Assembly (NCBI GenBank): GCA_965116165.1
Contig: OZ220484.1
Span: 2,542,001 to 2,606,000 of the forward strand
DNA: 64,000 bases
Reading direction: 5' to 3'
DNA from: Azophilus sp965116165
GTDB taxonomy: Bacteria; Pseudomonadota; Gammaproteobacteria; Pseudomonadales; Azotimanducaceae
Positions 25,283 to 34,874 of this stretch are shown piece by piece. Both the position numbers and the translations under genes were made by a program. The notes beneath the pieces are model-generated. The model was not told the origin of the DNA. It ran no database searches and saw only the letters and a list, made by a program, of their open reading frames with translations. Positions within the stretch are counted from its first letter, which is position 1. Every line of letters begins with the position of its first letter.

Positions 25283-25545
25283 GACTGTTCTCCTGGTTGG
25301 TTGTTGTGACGATGGGTTGCGAGCGTCCGGAGACCGGGGCGATCTCTCTCCCCGGCCCCCTGCCGCTCACCCTTCCTTCTCCTTTCCTCCAACTCCTTGT
25401 CCCGCGTCGGTTTGCGGTCCGGGCAGCGCCGTGTCCGATCGTCGGTCAGGGCGTCGCGCACGCTTCGGGCATCAGGGCCGAAGTCGGCCAGAAGACCGCA
25501 GGCGGTCGAAGCGACGGGATCGATATCGGGATCGAAGAGATGCAT
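25267..25545 (-). CDS. Possible small protein ahead of ssb (doubtful)
   Basis: A 92-codon minus-strand frame from ATG 25545 begins HLFDPDIDPVASTACGLLAD, a natural-looking acidic helical start, but its second half is Arg/Glu-rich low complexity. It runs through the purine-rich leader and into the ssb start. No good ribosome site is seen. It may be a short real gene whose end has been shifted, or only the leader of ssb. Confidence 0.25.
   Translation of the reverse strand: MHLFDPDIDPVASTACGLLADFGPDARSVRDALTDDRTRRCPDRKPTRDKELEERRRKGERQGAGERDRPGLRTLATHRHNNQPGEQSWHLD
25341..25385 (-). repeat. Purine-rich leader element, copy 2 (before ssb)
   Basis: Minus strand contains GGGTGAGCGGCAGGGGGCC followed by GGGGAGAGAGATC, the same plan as copies 1 and 3. 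It lies ~60 bases before the ssb start. Confidence 0.45.
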
Positions 25546-25610
25546 GCGGGCGACTTGCCGGGCGTTCGCCCGGTTCGCCGCAAGGCTCCGCCCTGTTGCG
25601 GGACGGGGGA

Positions 25611-26138
25611 TCAGGCGGAGCGGCGAAGGGCCCGCAGGCGCTCGCAGGCCGCGCGTGGGGTGAGGATGCCGAGGTTGAGCACCGGGATACCGTGTTCCGC
25701 CGCGATGCGCAGGGCCATGCCGGTGCCCCCCGTGACCGCGCCCCCGGGAGTCCAGGCCACTGCCGCATCGACAGGCCGGTCCAGTTCGGGGCCGAGCAAA
25801 ACGGCTGCGTTTCTCGCGTGGAGTTTGCGCACGACCGGGGAACAGCGGCTCCAGGCGGGATGCAGGGGCGCGGCGACGGCCATCCAGGCGGCCAGTTCGG
25901 ACCGCGACGGGGCCCGGCAATCCGACCCTGCGTGTCCGTTGTAGCCCGCCCAGGGAAGGTAAAGCGTACGTTGGCCGGCCGGCGCTCCCGCCGCGAACGC
26001 CGCATCGGCTCCGTTGGCGCCTCCGCTTGCAAGACGCCAGCCGGTGCGCGCGAGCCAGGCGGCGATTACGGTCATATCGTCGAGCACGGCTTCGGGAGTG
26101 GCGCGGGCGCCGATGCCGGCGTATATCGGTGAGGTCAT
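25611..26138 (-). CDS. SLOG-like (DprA/LOG-type Rossmann) protein of unknown role
   Basis: 175 residues from ATG 26138, with CGGAGA upstream. Starts TSPIYAGIGARATPEAVLDD, then WRLASGGANGADAAFAAGA, LPWAGYNGH, and VVAWTPGG-like VAWTPGGAVTGGTGMALRIA near 135. Gly-rich loops after beta strands 1, 2 and 5 are arranged as in SLOG proteins, which bind nucleotide-like ligands. Similar proteins are common in phage and plasmid backbones and the role is unknown. The frame stays open far upstream into the strawberry-notch region, but homology and ribosome site support the short gene only. Confidence 0.7.
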   Translation of the reverse strand: MTSPIYAGIGARATPEAVLDDMTVIAAWLARTGWRLASGGANGADAAFAAGAPAGQRTLYLPWAGYNGHAGSDCRAPSRSELAAWMAVAAPLHPAWSRCSPVVRKLHARNAAVLLGPELDRPVDAAVAWTPGGAVTGGTGMALRIAAEHGIPVLNLGILTPRAACERLRALRRSA

Positions 26139-26171
26139 GTCAGGGTCTCCGTGGATGGCGATGGCGGGCGC

Positions 26172-26225
26172 GGGTCTCTCTCTCTTCCCGCAGCCTTCAC
26201 CCTGCTCCCGGCTCTCCCCCGCCTC
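26172..26225 (-). repeat. Purine-rich leader element, copy 3
   Basis: Minus strand contains GGGTGAAGGCTGCGGGAAG then AGAGAGAGACCC, matching copies 1 and 2 in plan, 34 bases before the SLOG-like gene start. Confidence 0.45.
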
Positions 26226-26299
26226 CGGCAGATGCAACGCCCCCGCACTTCGCGAGAGCAAGCGCAAACGGCCCGGAGAAGCGCCCCGGCGGCCATTCG

Positions 26300-26569
26300 T
26301 TAATGCCGGGACTCGCCGCCGGGCTTGCTGTCCGCGTCGTGCATGGAGGCGGCGGCCATCCGGGTCCAGGCCTCGCGGTCGAGTCCGAGGCGGCGATTGA
26401 GCCGGTCGCAGACGGTCAGCGCATTGTCGAGGTCGGGCGCGATCAACGCCGTCGGGATATGGCCGGACAGGCCCTTGATGACGATGCGGATCTGCTGCAC
26501 ATCGGTCTCGATGTCCCAGGCGGGACAGAAGCAGAAGTCGGGGTTGTCCGGCAGGGTCTGTGCGGTCAT
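26300..26569 (-). CDS. Small conserved hypothetical protein
   Basis: 89 residues from ATG 26569, with CGGAGA 14 bases upstream. Sequence begins TAQTLPDNPDFCFCPAWDIE, followed by IVIKGLSGHIPTAL and LDNALTVCDRLNRRLGLDRE, an alpha/beta pattern with good hydrophobic spacing, then a polar tail. It carries the same leader motif as the surrounding backbone genes and is divergent from the SRAP gene. No family is recognised. Confidence 0.6.
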   Translation of the reverse strand: MTAQTLPDNPDFCFCPAWDIETDVQQIRIVIKGLSGHIPTALIAPDLDNALTVCDRLNRRLGLDREAWTRMAAASMHDADSKPGGESRH

Positions 26570-26681
26570 GGGGTAAAAAATCTCCGTGGCTGTGGGGCGG
26601 GAGCCGCGTAACAGGACGCACTCCGGTCATGCGGGCGCGCAAGGCGGCCATTGCCGGAGCGCAAGGGTAAGCTGTCCCCTC

Positions 26682-27371
26682 ATGTGCGGGCGGTTCACGC
26701 AGCGGTTTTCCCGGGCGCAGGCGCAGCGCTTCGCAGGTCTGGCCGGGCCGGCGGTGGACCTGACGCCGCGCTACAACGTGGCCCCCGGCCAGGCGGTGGC
26801 GGCGGTGCGCGCCTGCGGAGGCGAGAGGCGGCTGTCGATGCTGCACTGGGGCCTGATCCCGTCGTGGAGCCGGCTGCCGGCGGGGGGACGGGGGCGGGCC
26901 CGCCCCCGTCCGATCAACGCGCGCGCCGAGACGGCGGCGACCAAGCCGATGTTCCGCGAGGCGTTCCGCGCCCGGCGCTGCCTGATTCCGGCGGACGGGT
27001 TCTACGAGTGGGCGCGCCATGGCAGCGTCAAGCAGCCGTATCTCATAGAGCAGGCGGACGGCGGCCTGATGGCGTTCGCCGGCCTCTGGGAGCACTGGAG
27101 GGTTCCGGAAGACGCCGCAGCGCCGGGCGAGACCCTGGAGACCTGCGCGATCCTGACGACAGCGGCCTGCGCGGCGATGGCTCCGGTTCACCACCGCATG
27201 CCGGCGATCCTGCCGCCCGAAGCGTTCGGCCCCTGGCTCGACGGACAGGATGTCCCGCTGGAACCCGCGTCGGACCTTGAACTGACGCTGCGGCCGGTCG
27301 GCGTGTGGGTCAACAACCCGGCTCACGAGGGTCCGCGTTGTATTGAGCCGCCAGAGACAGCGCGGGCCTGA
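26682..27371 (+). CDS. SRAP domain protein (YedK/HMCES-like, abasic-site shield)
   Basis: 229 residues from ATG 26682. It starts MCGRFTQ, with the catalytic Cys2 that forms the thiazolidine crosslink to abasic sites once Met1 is removed. Other family blocks: PRYNVAPGQ with the conserved Asn, LIPSW, PINARAETAATKPMFREA, LIPADGFYEW with the active Glu, and VHHRMPAIL with the catalytic His. SRAP proteins protect single-stranded DNA at abasic sites and are common on plasmids and phages, sensible beside ssb. It is the only plus-strand gene in the 21-43 kb backbone and is intact. Confidence 0.95.
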   Translation: MCGRFTQRFSRAQAQRFAGLAGPAVDLTPRYNVAPGQAVAAVRACGGERRLSMLHWGLIPSWSRLPAGGRGRARPRPINARAETAATKPMFREAFRARRCLIPADGFYEWARHGSVKQPYLIEQADGGLMAFAGLWEHWRVPEDAAAPGETLETCAILTTAACAAMAPVHHRMPAILPPEAFGPWLDGQDVPLEPASDLELTLRPVGVWVNNPAHEGPRCIEPPETARA

Positions 27372-27463
27372 GCGGCCCGCCGCAACGACAGACCGGCTCC
27401 ACGAACTTCCGCACCGGGCCAAATGGGTCGCTGCGGCCCCGTTGCCGGCAGTACGGACGGCGA

Positions 27464-30400
27464 TCATGCGGCAGGCGGCCAGCGTTCGAGCACGCGGGCC
27501 AGCACCCCGGCGTTCAGCGCGAACACGCGGGCGCGGTACGAGACGATCTCGACCGTGCAGCCCACGCGCCGGAGCGCCGCCAGATCGGTGTCGGTCGGCC
27601 CCCATGATGCGCCGGCGGGCGATGCGCCAGCCGTTGGCGAGCGGCAAGGCGACCCCGCGAGCCTGCACGGCCCCGAACGCCTCTTCTCCGGTCATGCGGA
27701 ACCCGCCTTCGAGGCCGAACGCCGCGCGCACGGCCTGAACCTGTTCGGCGTCGAGCACCCGCCCGATCAACGCCTCGCCGGCGTCGGTCGAAAGCCGCCG
27801 GATCCGCAGGTTCTCGGCCGGCAGCCGATCCCATACCGGCAGCAGCAGTCCCGTTGCGAGCCAGAACCGCGACTCGCGGTGGCCCGGCAGCGCCGCGGCT
27901 TCGGCGTCCCAGAGACGGTGCCATTCGGCTTCCGTGGCCTTGCGCCAGTGCGAGGCCCGCAGTTCCTCCCGCGCCATCGACTGCCGGGCGGCGGGCCGGA
28001 CGAGGCGCGCGCGTTCCTGCACCCCGCCGTCGTCGAACAGCCGCGACGGCGCGGACAGCACCACCGCGGCGCGATTCGAGCGCCGGTTGACCGCCAGCCG
28101 AGGCTGGCCGCCGGGGCCGGGGTCGCGCGTGGCCAGCGCCAGGGCTGCACCGGCTGTCAACGGCTCCAGCCGGTCGCGGCGGACGATCTCGACGAGTTCC
28201 GTGACCGCACCCGTGGCGGGATGCCGGTGAAGGGTCTCCCGCCCCGCGACCGCCAGCGAGTCCGCGCGCACGGTTTCCACGCCGACCTCGAACGTGCCGG
28301 CCTCGACGGCCTGCTCGATGTTCGCGGCGATGCGCTCTTCCAGTTCGGAGAACAGGGCGTTCTGCTTGTCGATGGGCAGCGCCAGCAGCCGGTTGAGGAA
28401 CTGCGGCATCGGCGGCAGGTTCTCCTTGAGGGCGCCCTCGCGGGACAGCTTCAGCCCGGTTGCGTCCTCGAACCGCGCGGGCGTCCAGCCGTCGATGCGC
28501 CCGAGCCACAACGCCCCGTAGAACTGGCGCAGCGCCGCCCTGGCGTAGGGACTTTCGAGGTTGTCGCTCTCGCGGAACAGCGCCTGACCGCCGCCCATGG
28601 CGGTCTGGCTGTCGCGCTGGCCACGGGTGATGGCGCCCAGACTGTCGAGCCGCCGGGCGATGGTGGCGATGAACCGCCGCTCGCCCTTGACGTCCGTGGT
28701 CACGGGGCGGAACAGCGGCGCGCAGGCCTGATGCGTGCGGTGGGTGCGCCCCAGCCCCTGGATCGCCTGATCGGCGCGCCAGCCGGTCTCGAGCAGGTAG
28801 TGCACGCGCCGCCGGGTGTTGGCGCAAGTCCGGTCGGCATGGTAGCTGCGCCCCGTCCATGAACGCGGCGGCCTCGGCGAGGTTGGCCGATGCCGGACGG
28901 CTGCGCAGCGCAAGCCGCTCGCCGCCCTCGCCGGCGATCCGCAACACCCGGCGCGAGCGCCCGGTCACTTCGGCCACCGCTTCGTGCCCGAAGTACTGCA
29001 CGATCCGGTCGAGCGCCGCAGGCACCGGCGGCAGGGCCGCGAGCCTTTCGATCAGCGCGTCGCGCCGCGCGACCGCCTCCCGGCACAGCACGGGGTTCCC
29101 CTCGCCGTCGAATACGGGCCGGCTCATGACGTTGCCCTCATCGTCGGTGAACGGCTCCTGAAGTTGCACCGGGAACGCATGGGCAAGGAACTTGATGACC
29201 GTCTCGCGCGGCGTGAGATCCACGTTGATATCGTCCCACTCTGAAGCCGGGATCTCTGCGATGCGCCGGTCCATGAGCGCCTCGCCCGTGGAGACGAGCT
29301 GTACGACAGCGGAACGCCCGGCTTCGAGGTCGGCCTCGATCGCGCGGATCAACGCCGGACACTTCATGGAGGTCAGCAGATGCCCGAAGAACCGTTGTTT
29401 GGCGCCCTCGAACGCCGACATTGCCGCCGACTTGGCGTTCCGGTTCCGGGTGGACTCCCCGTCGACGATGCCGGTGGCCTCAAGCGCCGCCCCGATGTTC
29501 CGGTGGATTACTTTGAACGCCCCGGCGTACGCGTCGTAGATGCGCCGCTGCGCATCGGACAACGGATGCTCCAGGATGTCGACCTCGACGCCGTCATAGG
29601 AGAGCGCCCGGGCCTGATAGAGCCCGAGCGCCTTGAGATCGCGCGCGACCACCTCCAGCGCGGCGACCCCGCCGGCCTCCATGGCGGAGACGAAGTCTGC
29701 GCGGGTCTCGAACGGCGTCTCTCCGGCGGCCCACAGCCCCAGCCGCTCGGCGTAGGCGAGTCCCGGCACGGTGGTGGCGCCGGTGGCCGAGACATAGACG
29801 ATGCGGGCGTCGGGCAGCGCGCGCTGGAGCCTCAGTCCCGCGCGGCCCTGCTGCGACGGCGCGACCTCGCCGCGGGCGCCCCTGGAACCGGCGGCGTTGG
29901 CCATCGCGTGCGCCTCGTCGAACACGATCACCCTGTCGAAGGCGTGGCGGTCATCCTCGTCGAGCGAACCGGCGAGCCAGCGCACGACCTGTTGCAGCCG
30001 CGAGATCCGGCTCTGACGGGCAGGCGAGCGCAAGGTCGCGTAGGTGGCGAACAGAACGCCTTCGGACAGCGGGATGTCCGCGCCCTGGCGGAACTTGCCC
30101 AAGGGTACGATGTCGGTCTCCCGTCCGCCGAGCGCGGTCCAGTCGCGGCGCGCGTCCTCGAGAGCTTGTCGGATTGCGAGAGCCACAGGGCGCGCTTTCG
30201 ACCGCGCAGCCAGCGGTCGAGCATGACGGCGGCGATCTGCCGGCCCTTGCCTGCGCCGGTGCCGTCGCCGAGCATCCAGCCACGGCGGAAGCGCACCGGG
30301 GCGGAGAGGGTCTCGCCGTCCCCGGCAGCGGATTCGGGCCCGTTTTCTTCGCCGCCGTTGTCGCAGCGCTGCACGGTCTCCCAGCCCGCCCCGATCCGGT

Positions 30401-31800
30401 AGCGGGCGGCAAGATGCCGGGAGTGCGCTTCGCCCGCAAGCGCGACGCTCTCGAGTTGGGCGTCGGACAGCGCCCCTTCGGACACGGCGCGCGCGGGCAG
30501 CATCGGACGATGCGCCGGCGGCCGTGTCCTCGCGCCCTTCGCTGCTGGGAGCGGGCGTCCCGCTGTGGATGTCCAGTTCCGCAACCGGTCCCCAGTCGCG
30601 GGCGGGCTGCGGGGCGACTGCCCGGGAGCGTTTGCGGGGCGGCGCCGCGGCGGGTTTCCGGGGAGCGGCTCGGGGGACAGATGGGACAGGCCCGAACAGG
30701 TCGGCGCAGGGAGCAGGCTCGAGCGGCAGTCGAGGCGGAACGTTCCGGATGACGGCGTCGAGCAGTTCCGCTGCGCCGGTCGCGCGCGCGACGCAGTCGA
30801 TATCGATGCCGGGCTTGCCGCCACGTTCGGAGGCCGGCAGCCGGTCGACGACCGTAAGCCGGGTGTCGAACCCGGTTCCGCGCCGGACGTAGGCGCGCCC
30901 GTCGACGATCATGGTGAACACCGCGCGTGCCGACCCGTCGAGGGACGCAAACGCGCGGCTCCAGGCCGCGTCGCCCGGCATGCAGTTCGCCGAGGTAATG
31001 GCCACGAGCCGTCCGCCGGGCGACAGCGTCGAGAACGCCGAACGGACATGGCGCAGGTCCGCGTCGTGGCGGATGCGCGAGACGCCCGGCGTGGCCGAGA
31101 ACGGCGGGTTCATCACAACCACCGACGGCGGCAGGCGCGGCAGGAAGTCCGCGATGGTCTCGGCGTTGTGTCGGGTGACGGCGACGCCGGGGAAGAGCCG
31201 GGCGAGGAGCCCCGCCCGCACGGGCGCAATCTCGTTGAGGTGCAGTGCGCCGTTGGCATGGCGCCCGAGCGCGCACTCCGCCATCGCGGCAAGCATCCCG
31301 GTGCCTGCGGAGGGTTCGAGCGCCGTATCGCCCGGACGAATGGCTGCCGCCCGGAGCGCGGCGTGAGCCAGCGGCAGGGGCGTGGAGAACTGCTGGAGGC
31401 GAACCTGTTCCTGCGAGCGTTTGGTATGCGAGGGTTCGAGCGCCGCGACGGCTTCGAGCATCGCGAGCATCCTGCGGGGGCCGTCGGGATCGGCGCCGGC
31501 GCGGCGGCGCATGGCGCGCCCGTGGCGGCGTACGAACAGCACGACCGCCGCTTCGGCGGCTTCGTAAGCGTCCTTCCACACCCAGGCACCGTCCGCATCG
31601 GTCGCGCCGAACGCGCGAGTCAGGGCATCGCGCAGCGTCGCGGCGTCGAGAGCGCGGCCTCCCTCCAGTACCGGCAGCAGGATGCGGGCCGCGTCGAACA
31701 GGGCGGCGGCGGTGTGAAGCGGTCCGGCATCGGCGGAATGCGCAAGACATGTCGCGGGCGGACGCGCATCGGCGCCCGCCGCAGAAAAGGCGTCGAGCAT
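27464..31800 (-). pseudogene. Strawberry-notch-like methyltransferase-helicase, multiply frameshifted
   Basis: A ~1,440-codon gene from ATG 31800 (TTGGAGA upstream). N-terminal methyltransferase-like part: LEPSAGTGMLAAMAE and VVVMNPPFSATPGVSRI. Helicase part: GWMLGDGTGAGKGRQIAAV (Walker A), VIVFDEAHAMANAAG (Walker B), IVYVSATGATTV, then AIQGLGRTHRTHQ of the C-terminal lobe. These pieces lie in different frames, switching near 30510-30540, 30160, 28870 and 27600. At ~28870 about a dozen residues (the strand before the Gly-Thr-Gly-Arg-Ser block) are also missing, so a real small deletion occurred. Relatives are large plasmid/ICE backbone proteins of unknown function. The gene ends at TGA 27464. 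Confidence 0.85.
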
Positions 31801-31963
31801 GGGAAATCTCCAAATGAGGCGGAAGGAAAAGCCGGCGGCGAACGGGGCGGGGTCTCTCCCGCGCCGAACCGCCAGACCCCCCGGCGATCCGCCCGCCCGA
31901 CTCCCGGCGGAGCGATGCACAGGCGGGACGAAATCCGGCTGCCTGAGCGCCTCGGGCGCGGGA

Positions 31964-32606
31964 TCAGCCGAAGGGTTGGCCTGCGGCGGTAAACGTCCAG
32001 CCGTTCACGGCAATGGTCTCGTCCACAAACGCGTCGGAGGTCTGGTAGTCGTACTCGCGCTCAAGTTGCCGGTACAGCCAGCGCGAGATCGCGCATCGCT
32101 TCGGCGACGGTGTCTGCGGCATCGTCCGTCGGGGCCTGCCCGGCCGGGCTGTCGCGCCTGACCCGGATGGTCATGGCGTACTCGTGGCAATAGCGCCCGC
32201 TGTGGCGGATCTCGGCGACCAGTTGCCAGAAATTGCGCCTCTGGATGGCCTGAAGCTGGTCGGCGATGGCGTGCAGTTCGGCGTCCCGGGGCGCGTAAGC
32301 GCGGATCGCCCGGCTTGCGCCCGGGGCATGCCCGTAACCCGCCTCGAACGAGGCGCCGTCCCCCTGGGATGCGAACCCCCGGAACCACACGCACGGCTGC
32401 TCGCGCGCGCCGCCGCCCACCAGCGGAACGGGCCGGGTGCGAAGCGTCACGCCGAGGAGTCCGCAAACGGCCCCGAAGTCCTCGAACACGCACTCGTGCC
32501 AGTCGGGATCAGTGCAGTGCTCGAGATACCAGACGCGGGCCTGCTCCCTGGCGGCTTCGGACAGTTCCTGAAGTTCGTATACAACGGTCTTGACGATGCA
32601 GGGCAT
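31964..32606 (-). pseudogene. Conserved plasmid-backbone protein, frameshifted near the 3' end
   Basis: Starts at ATG 32606 with CGGGAGGTAA upstream. About 172 residues read MPCIVKTVVYELQELSEAAR, WYLEHCTDPDWHECVFEDF, GVTLRTRPVPLVGGG and AEAMRDLA, then the frame changes near 32079-32088 to RWLYRQLEREYDYQTSDAF and VNGWTFTAAGQPFG. With one base restored the product is ~213 residues. The family is often labelled an antitoxin of a stability system, but I know of no demonstrated partner. It sits between the strawberry-notch and DUF2958 genes, its usual neighbourhood on plasmids. Confidence 0.7.
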
Positions 32607-32610
32607 GGCG

Positions 32611-33021
32611 TTACCTCCCGAAGCGGATAAAAGCGGCCTGCCGGGTCTCGCGTTCCCGGTTCGCTTCGTGGCGGGCCAGGGCGACTTCGAACTCCAGGCC
32701 GGACCCGACGACCCATCCTGCTTCCTGCGAGGTTCGGGCACAGACCGACAGCGGGGCCTTCGCGCGGAAGCGCCGGGCGCGCTCGATGCGCAAGCCCGGC
32801 TTGATACGCACCGCGGCGATTGCGGCAAGGCTCGCGCAACCCGACTGCGAACAGCCGGGGTCGTACAAGCCGAACAGCGAGTCGCAAGCGCGCTGTTCGG
32901 TGAACCGCCAGGACTGCCGGGCGGGCGGACGGAAGAGCAGGACCGCAGGGGCGCGGTCAATGCCGGATTGCTGTGCGTTCGCGCGCAAGCGCCGGCGGTG
33001 TGCTTCGGTCAAAAGTGGCAT
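32611..33021 (-). CDS. DUF2958 domain protein
   Basis: 136 residues from ATG 33021 (CCGGAGC upstream), 4 bases before the next gene. Family blocks: PLLTEAHRRRLRANAQQSG, VLLFRPPARQSWRFTE, LFGLYDPGCSQSGCASLAAI and ERARRFRAKAPLSVCA. DUF2958 proteins are small, found almost only on plasmids and ICEs, and of unknown function. The acidic loop usually seen in the middle of the family is short here. Intact. Confidence 0.85.
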   Translation of the reverse strand: MPLLTEAHRRRLRANAQQSGIDRAPAVLLFRPPARQSWRFTEQRACDSLFGLYDPGCSQSGCASLAAIAAVRIKPGLRIERARRFRAKAPLSVCARTSQEAGWVVGSGLEFEVALARHEANRERETRQAAFIRFGR

Positions 33022-33033
33022 GAAAGGCTCCGG

Positions 33034-34795
33034 TCAGCGGGAAGAGGAAGGGCCGGCGAACTCCGCAGCGGGCTTGCCCAGGGTCACGACGACCTTGCGG
33101 CCGCGCACGGCGATGTCGGCACCGCGCTCGCGGGGGATGAGCCAGAACAGTTCCCGTTCGACCGCGTCGGCAATCGAGCGCCGCCGCGCCTCGTCGTCGG
33201 AGACCAGCAACCGCGTGGCGATGTGCAGCGCCTCCTGCGCGAAGTCGGCGCGCTGGCGCTCCCGGGAGTCCGCGCCGGCGTCGTCCGACGGCGAGAAGAA
33301 CGCGTCATACAGCAGATTCGCGAGTTCCTGCGGGTCCAGCGCACTGTCCGCCGTTACCAGCGGCTGTGCGTCGGCGACCCAGCTCCAGGCCTCGCCGGCA
33401 AAGGCCAAGTCGGCGGACAGGTCGAGACGGCGTTGCGGTCCTTCAAACGGGCGCACACTCGCGCGGATGCGGATCGCCCCGGGCCGTTCCGGCAGCGGCG
33501 CATTGGCCGCGCCGGTGCGAGCCGGCACGGGCCAGTCCTCAAGCACGCGGGTCTGGCCGGCGGCCGTTACTTCCGTGCGGATCGCTGCGATGCGCGGGAG
33601 CCGGTCGTACCAGTCGAAACCCCCAAGGCGACGGTCGGCCTCGAACAACCGGCGTCCGACGCCGTTGCGTTTGGCGGCGCGCCAGAACGCCTGCGCCTCG
33701 GGCGGCTCGGGGTCGCAGGCCACGATCAGCGCGTCGTCGCTCGCGACCTGTCGCTCCGGCGGCTCGCGCCAGTGGTCGAGATCGGCCACGGCCGGGCGCC
33801 AGGGGCGCAGCTCGCGCGGCGGCGGCGCAAGGTCGATACCGGCCTCCCGGGCCCGCTTCCAGTCGTCGAACGCCGGGCGGGGATCGTCATCGGCGGCCAT
33901 CGCGCGGTAGATCGCAAGCCGCGCGGCGGAGCGCATCGCCGCAAGAAACGGCGTCTCGACCGCCTCCTTGCGCGCCGGCAACACGAACTCCAGTTCCGGG
34001 CAGTCGTCGATATCGGCAGCCACGGTCCAGTGCGCGCCGCCCACTGTGCCGACTGCCGGCAACCGCGCGGGGACGGTGAGGCCGTGAAAGTTCACGTCCG
34101 GTTCGTGCAGGCCGGAGCGCCGCGGGCGGTTTTTGAACACCCCGAACGCCAGCCCGCGCCAGCGTTTGGCGTGAACGGCGCCGTCGAGGAAGGCGCGGCG
34201 TTCGAGCGTCTCGCCTTCGGGCGGGGTGGCCGGCGGATGCCGGAAGACAACCGGCAGCGGGTAGTGCCGGGCGGCGGACCCAAGCGCCCGTCGAACCGTG
34301 TCCGCGGTCTCGTTCTCCGCTGCGGGAAACAACACGGCCGTGCCGTGCGGGAACGGCGCGGCATCGGCGGAACGAACCGCAGCGGCGTCCTCGCCCGTGA
34401 AGTGCTCGGGCTCGAGTTCCACTCGCCAACCGGGAGTAACCGAGCCGTCGCGCGGGCGGCCGCGAGGAGACGGCGCAGCCCCGGCGCGCGAGGCTCAGCA
34501 AACCCATGCCGGCGGCATCCTCGCGGCGCACCAGATCATCGCTCCAGCCGTTCTCGCCGAACGACAGCAGCACCGCCGGGTCGGCGATGCCGGCGCCGTC
34601 ATCGGCGACAGTAACGGCAAGCGAACCGTTGTCCGGCGCTTCGGCCAGCGTGACATGCACGCGCGCAGCGCCGGCGCGACGGGCGTTCTGAAACGTCTCG
34701 GCGAAGATGTCCGCGAGCGTGGCGGAAAACGCGCGGGTGACCCGCTTCAGGGCGGAGTCGTGAATGCGTGCGCGGATCGTTCGGGTGTCGTTCAT
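33034..34795 (-). pseudogene. GHKL ATP-binding protein of the plasmid backbone, frameshifted
   Basis: Starts at ATG 34795 with CGGGAGAAC upstream. The ATP-binding fold is N-terminal: IFAETFQNARRAGAARV (box I), VADDGAGIADP (box II), DAAGMGLLSLARRG (box III). The frame then changes near 34446-34462 in a GC-rich run and continues with PGWRVELEPEHFTGE through a ~460-residue C-terminal part ending VVTLGKPAAEFAG. One indel therefore splits a ~585-residue protein. The family accompanies ParB, DUF3150, VWA and MoxR genes on plasmids. A sequencing slip in the C-run cannot be excluded. Confidence 0.78.
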
Positions 34796-34825
34796 CGGGT
34801 TCTCCCGGTGGATGAGGAAGGACAG

Positions 34826-34861
34826 GCGCCCCGCCCGGAAAAGGTTCTCCGGGCGGGGCGC
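34826..34861 (-). terminator. Hairpin after the ParB gene
   Basis: GCGCCCCGCCCGG pairs perfectly (13 bases) with CCGGGCGGGGCGC across a 10-base loop, 14 bases past the ParB stop. There is no T-run, so it may be a weak terminator or an mRNA 3' stabiliser. Confidence 0.55.
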
Positions 34862-34874
34862 GCGACGGCAGGGG

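Noticed and set aside
25267..25545. Confident gene ahead of ssb
   Set aside because: Only its first 30 residues look protein-like; the rest is leader sequence shared with other spacers, so it is kept as a doubtful feature only.
25611..28913. A single 1,100-residue minus-strand protein
   Set aside because: It joins the SLOG-like gene to one frame of the broken strawberry-notch gene through non-family sequence; the SLOG-like gene has its own start and ribosome site at 26138.
27423..32000. Long plus-strand frames across the strawberry-notch region
   Set aside because: Arg/Gly/Pro-rich shadow frames of a high-GC minus-strand gene, with no domain and no ribosome site.
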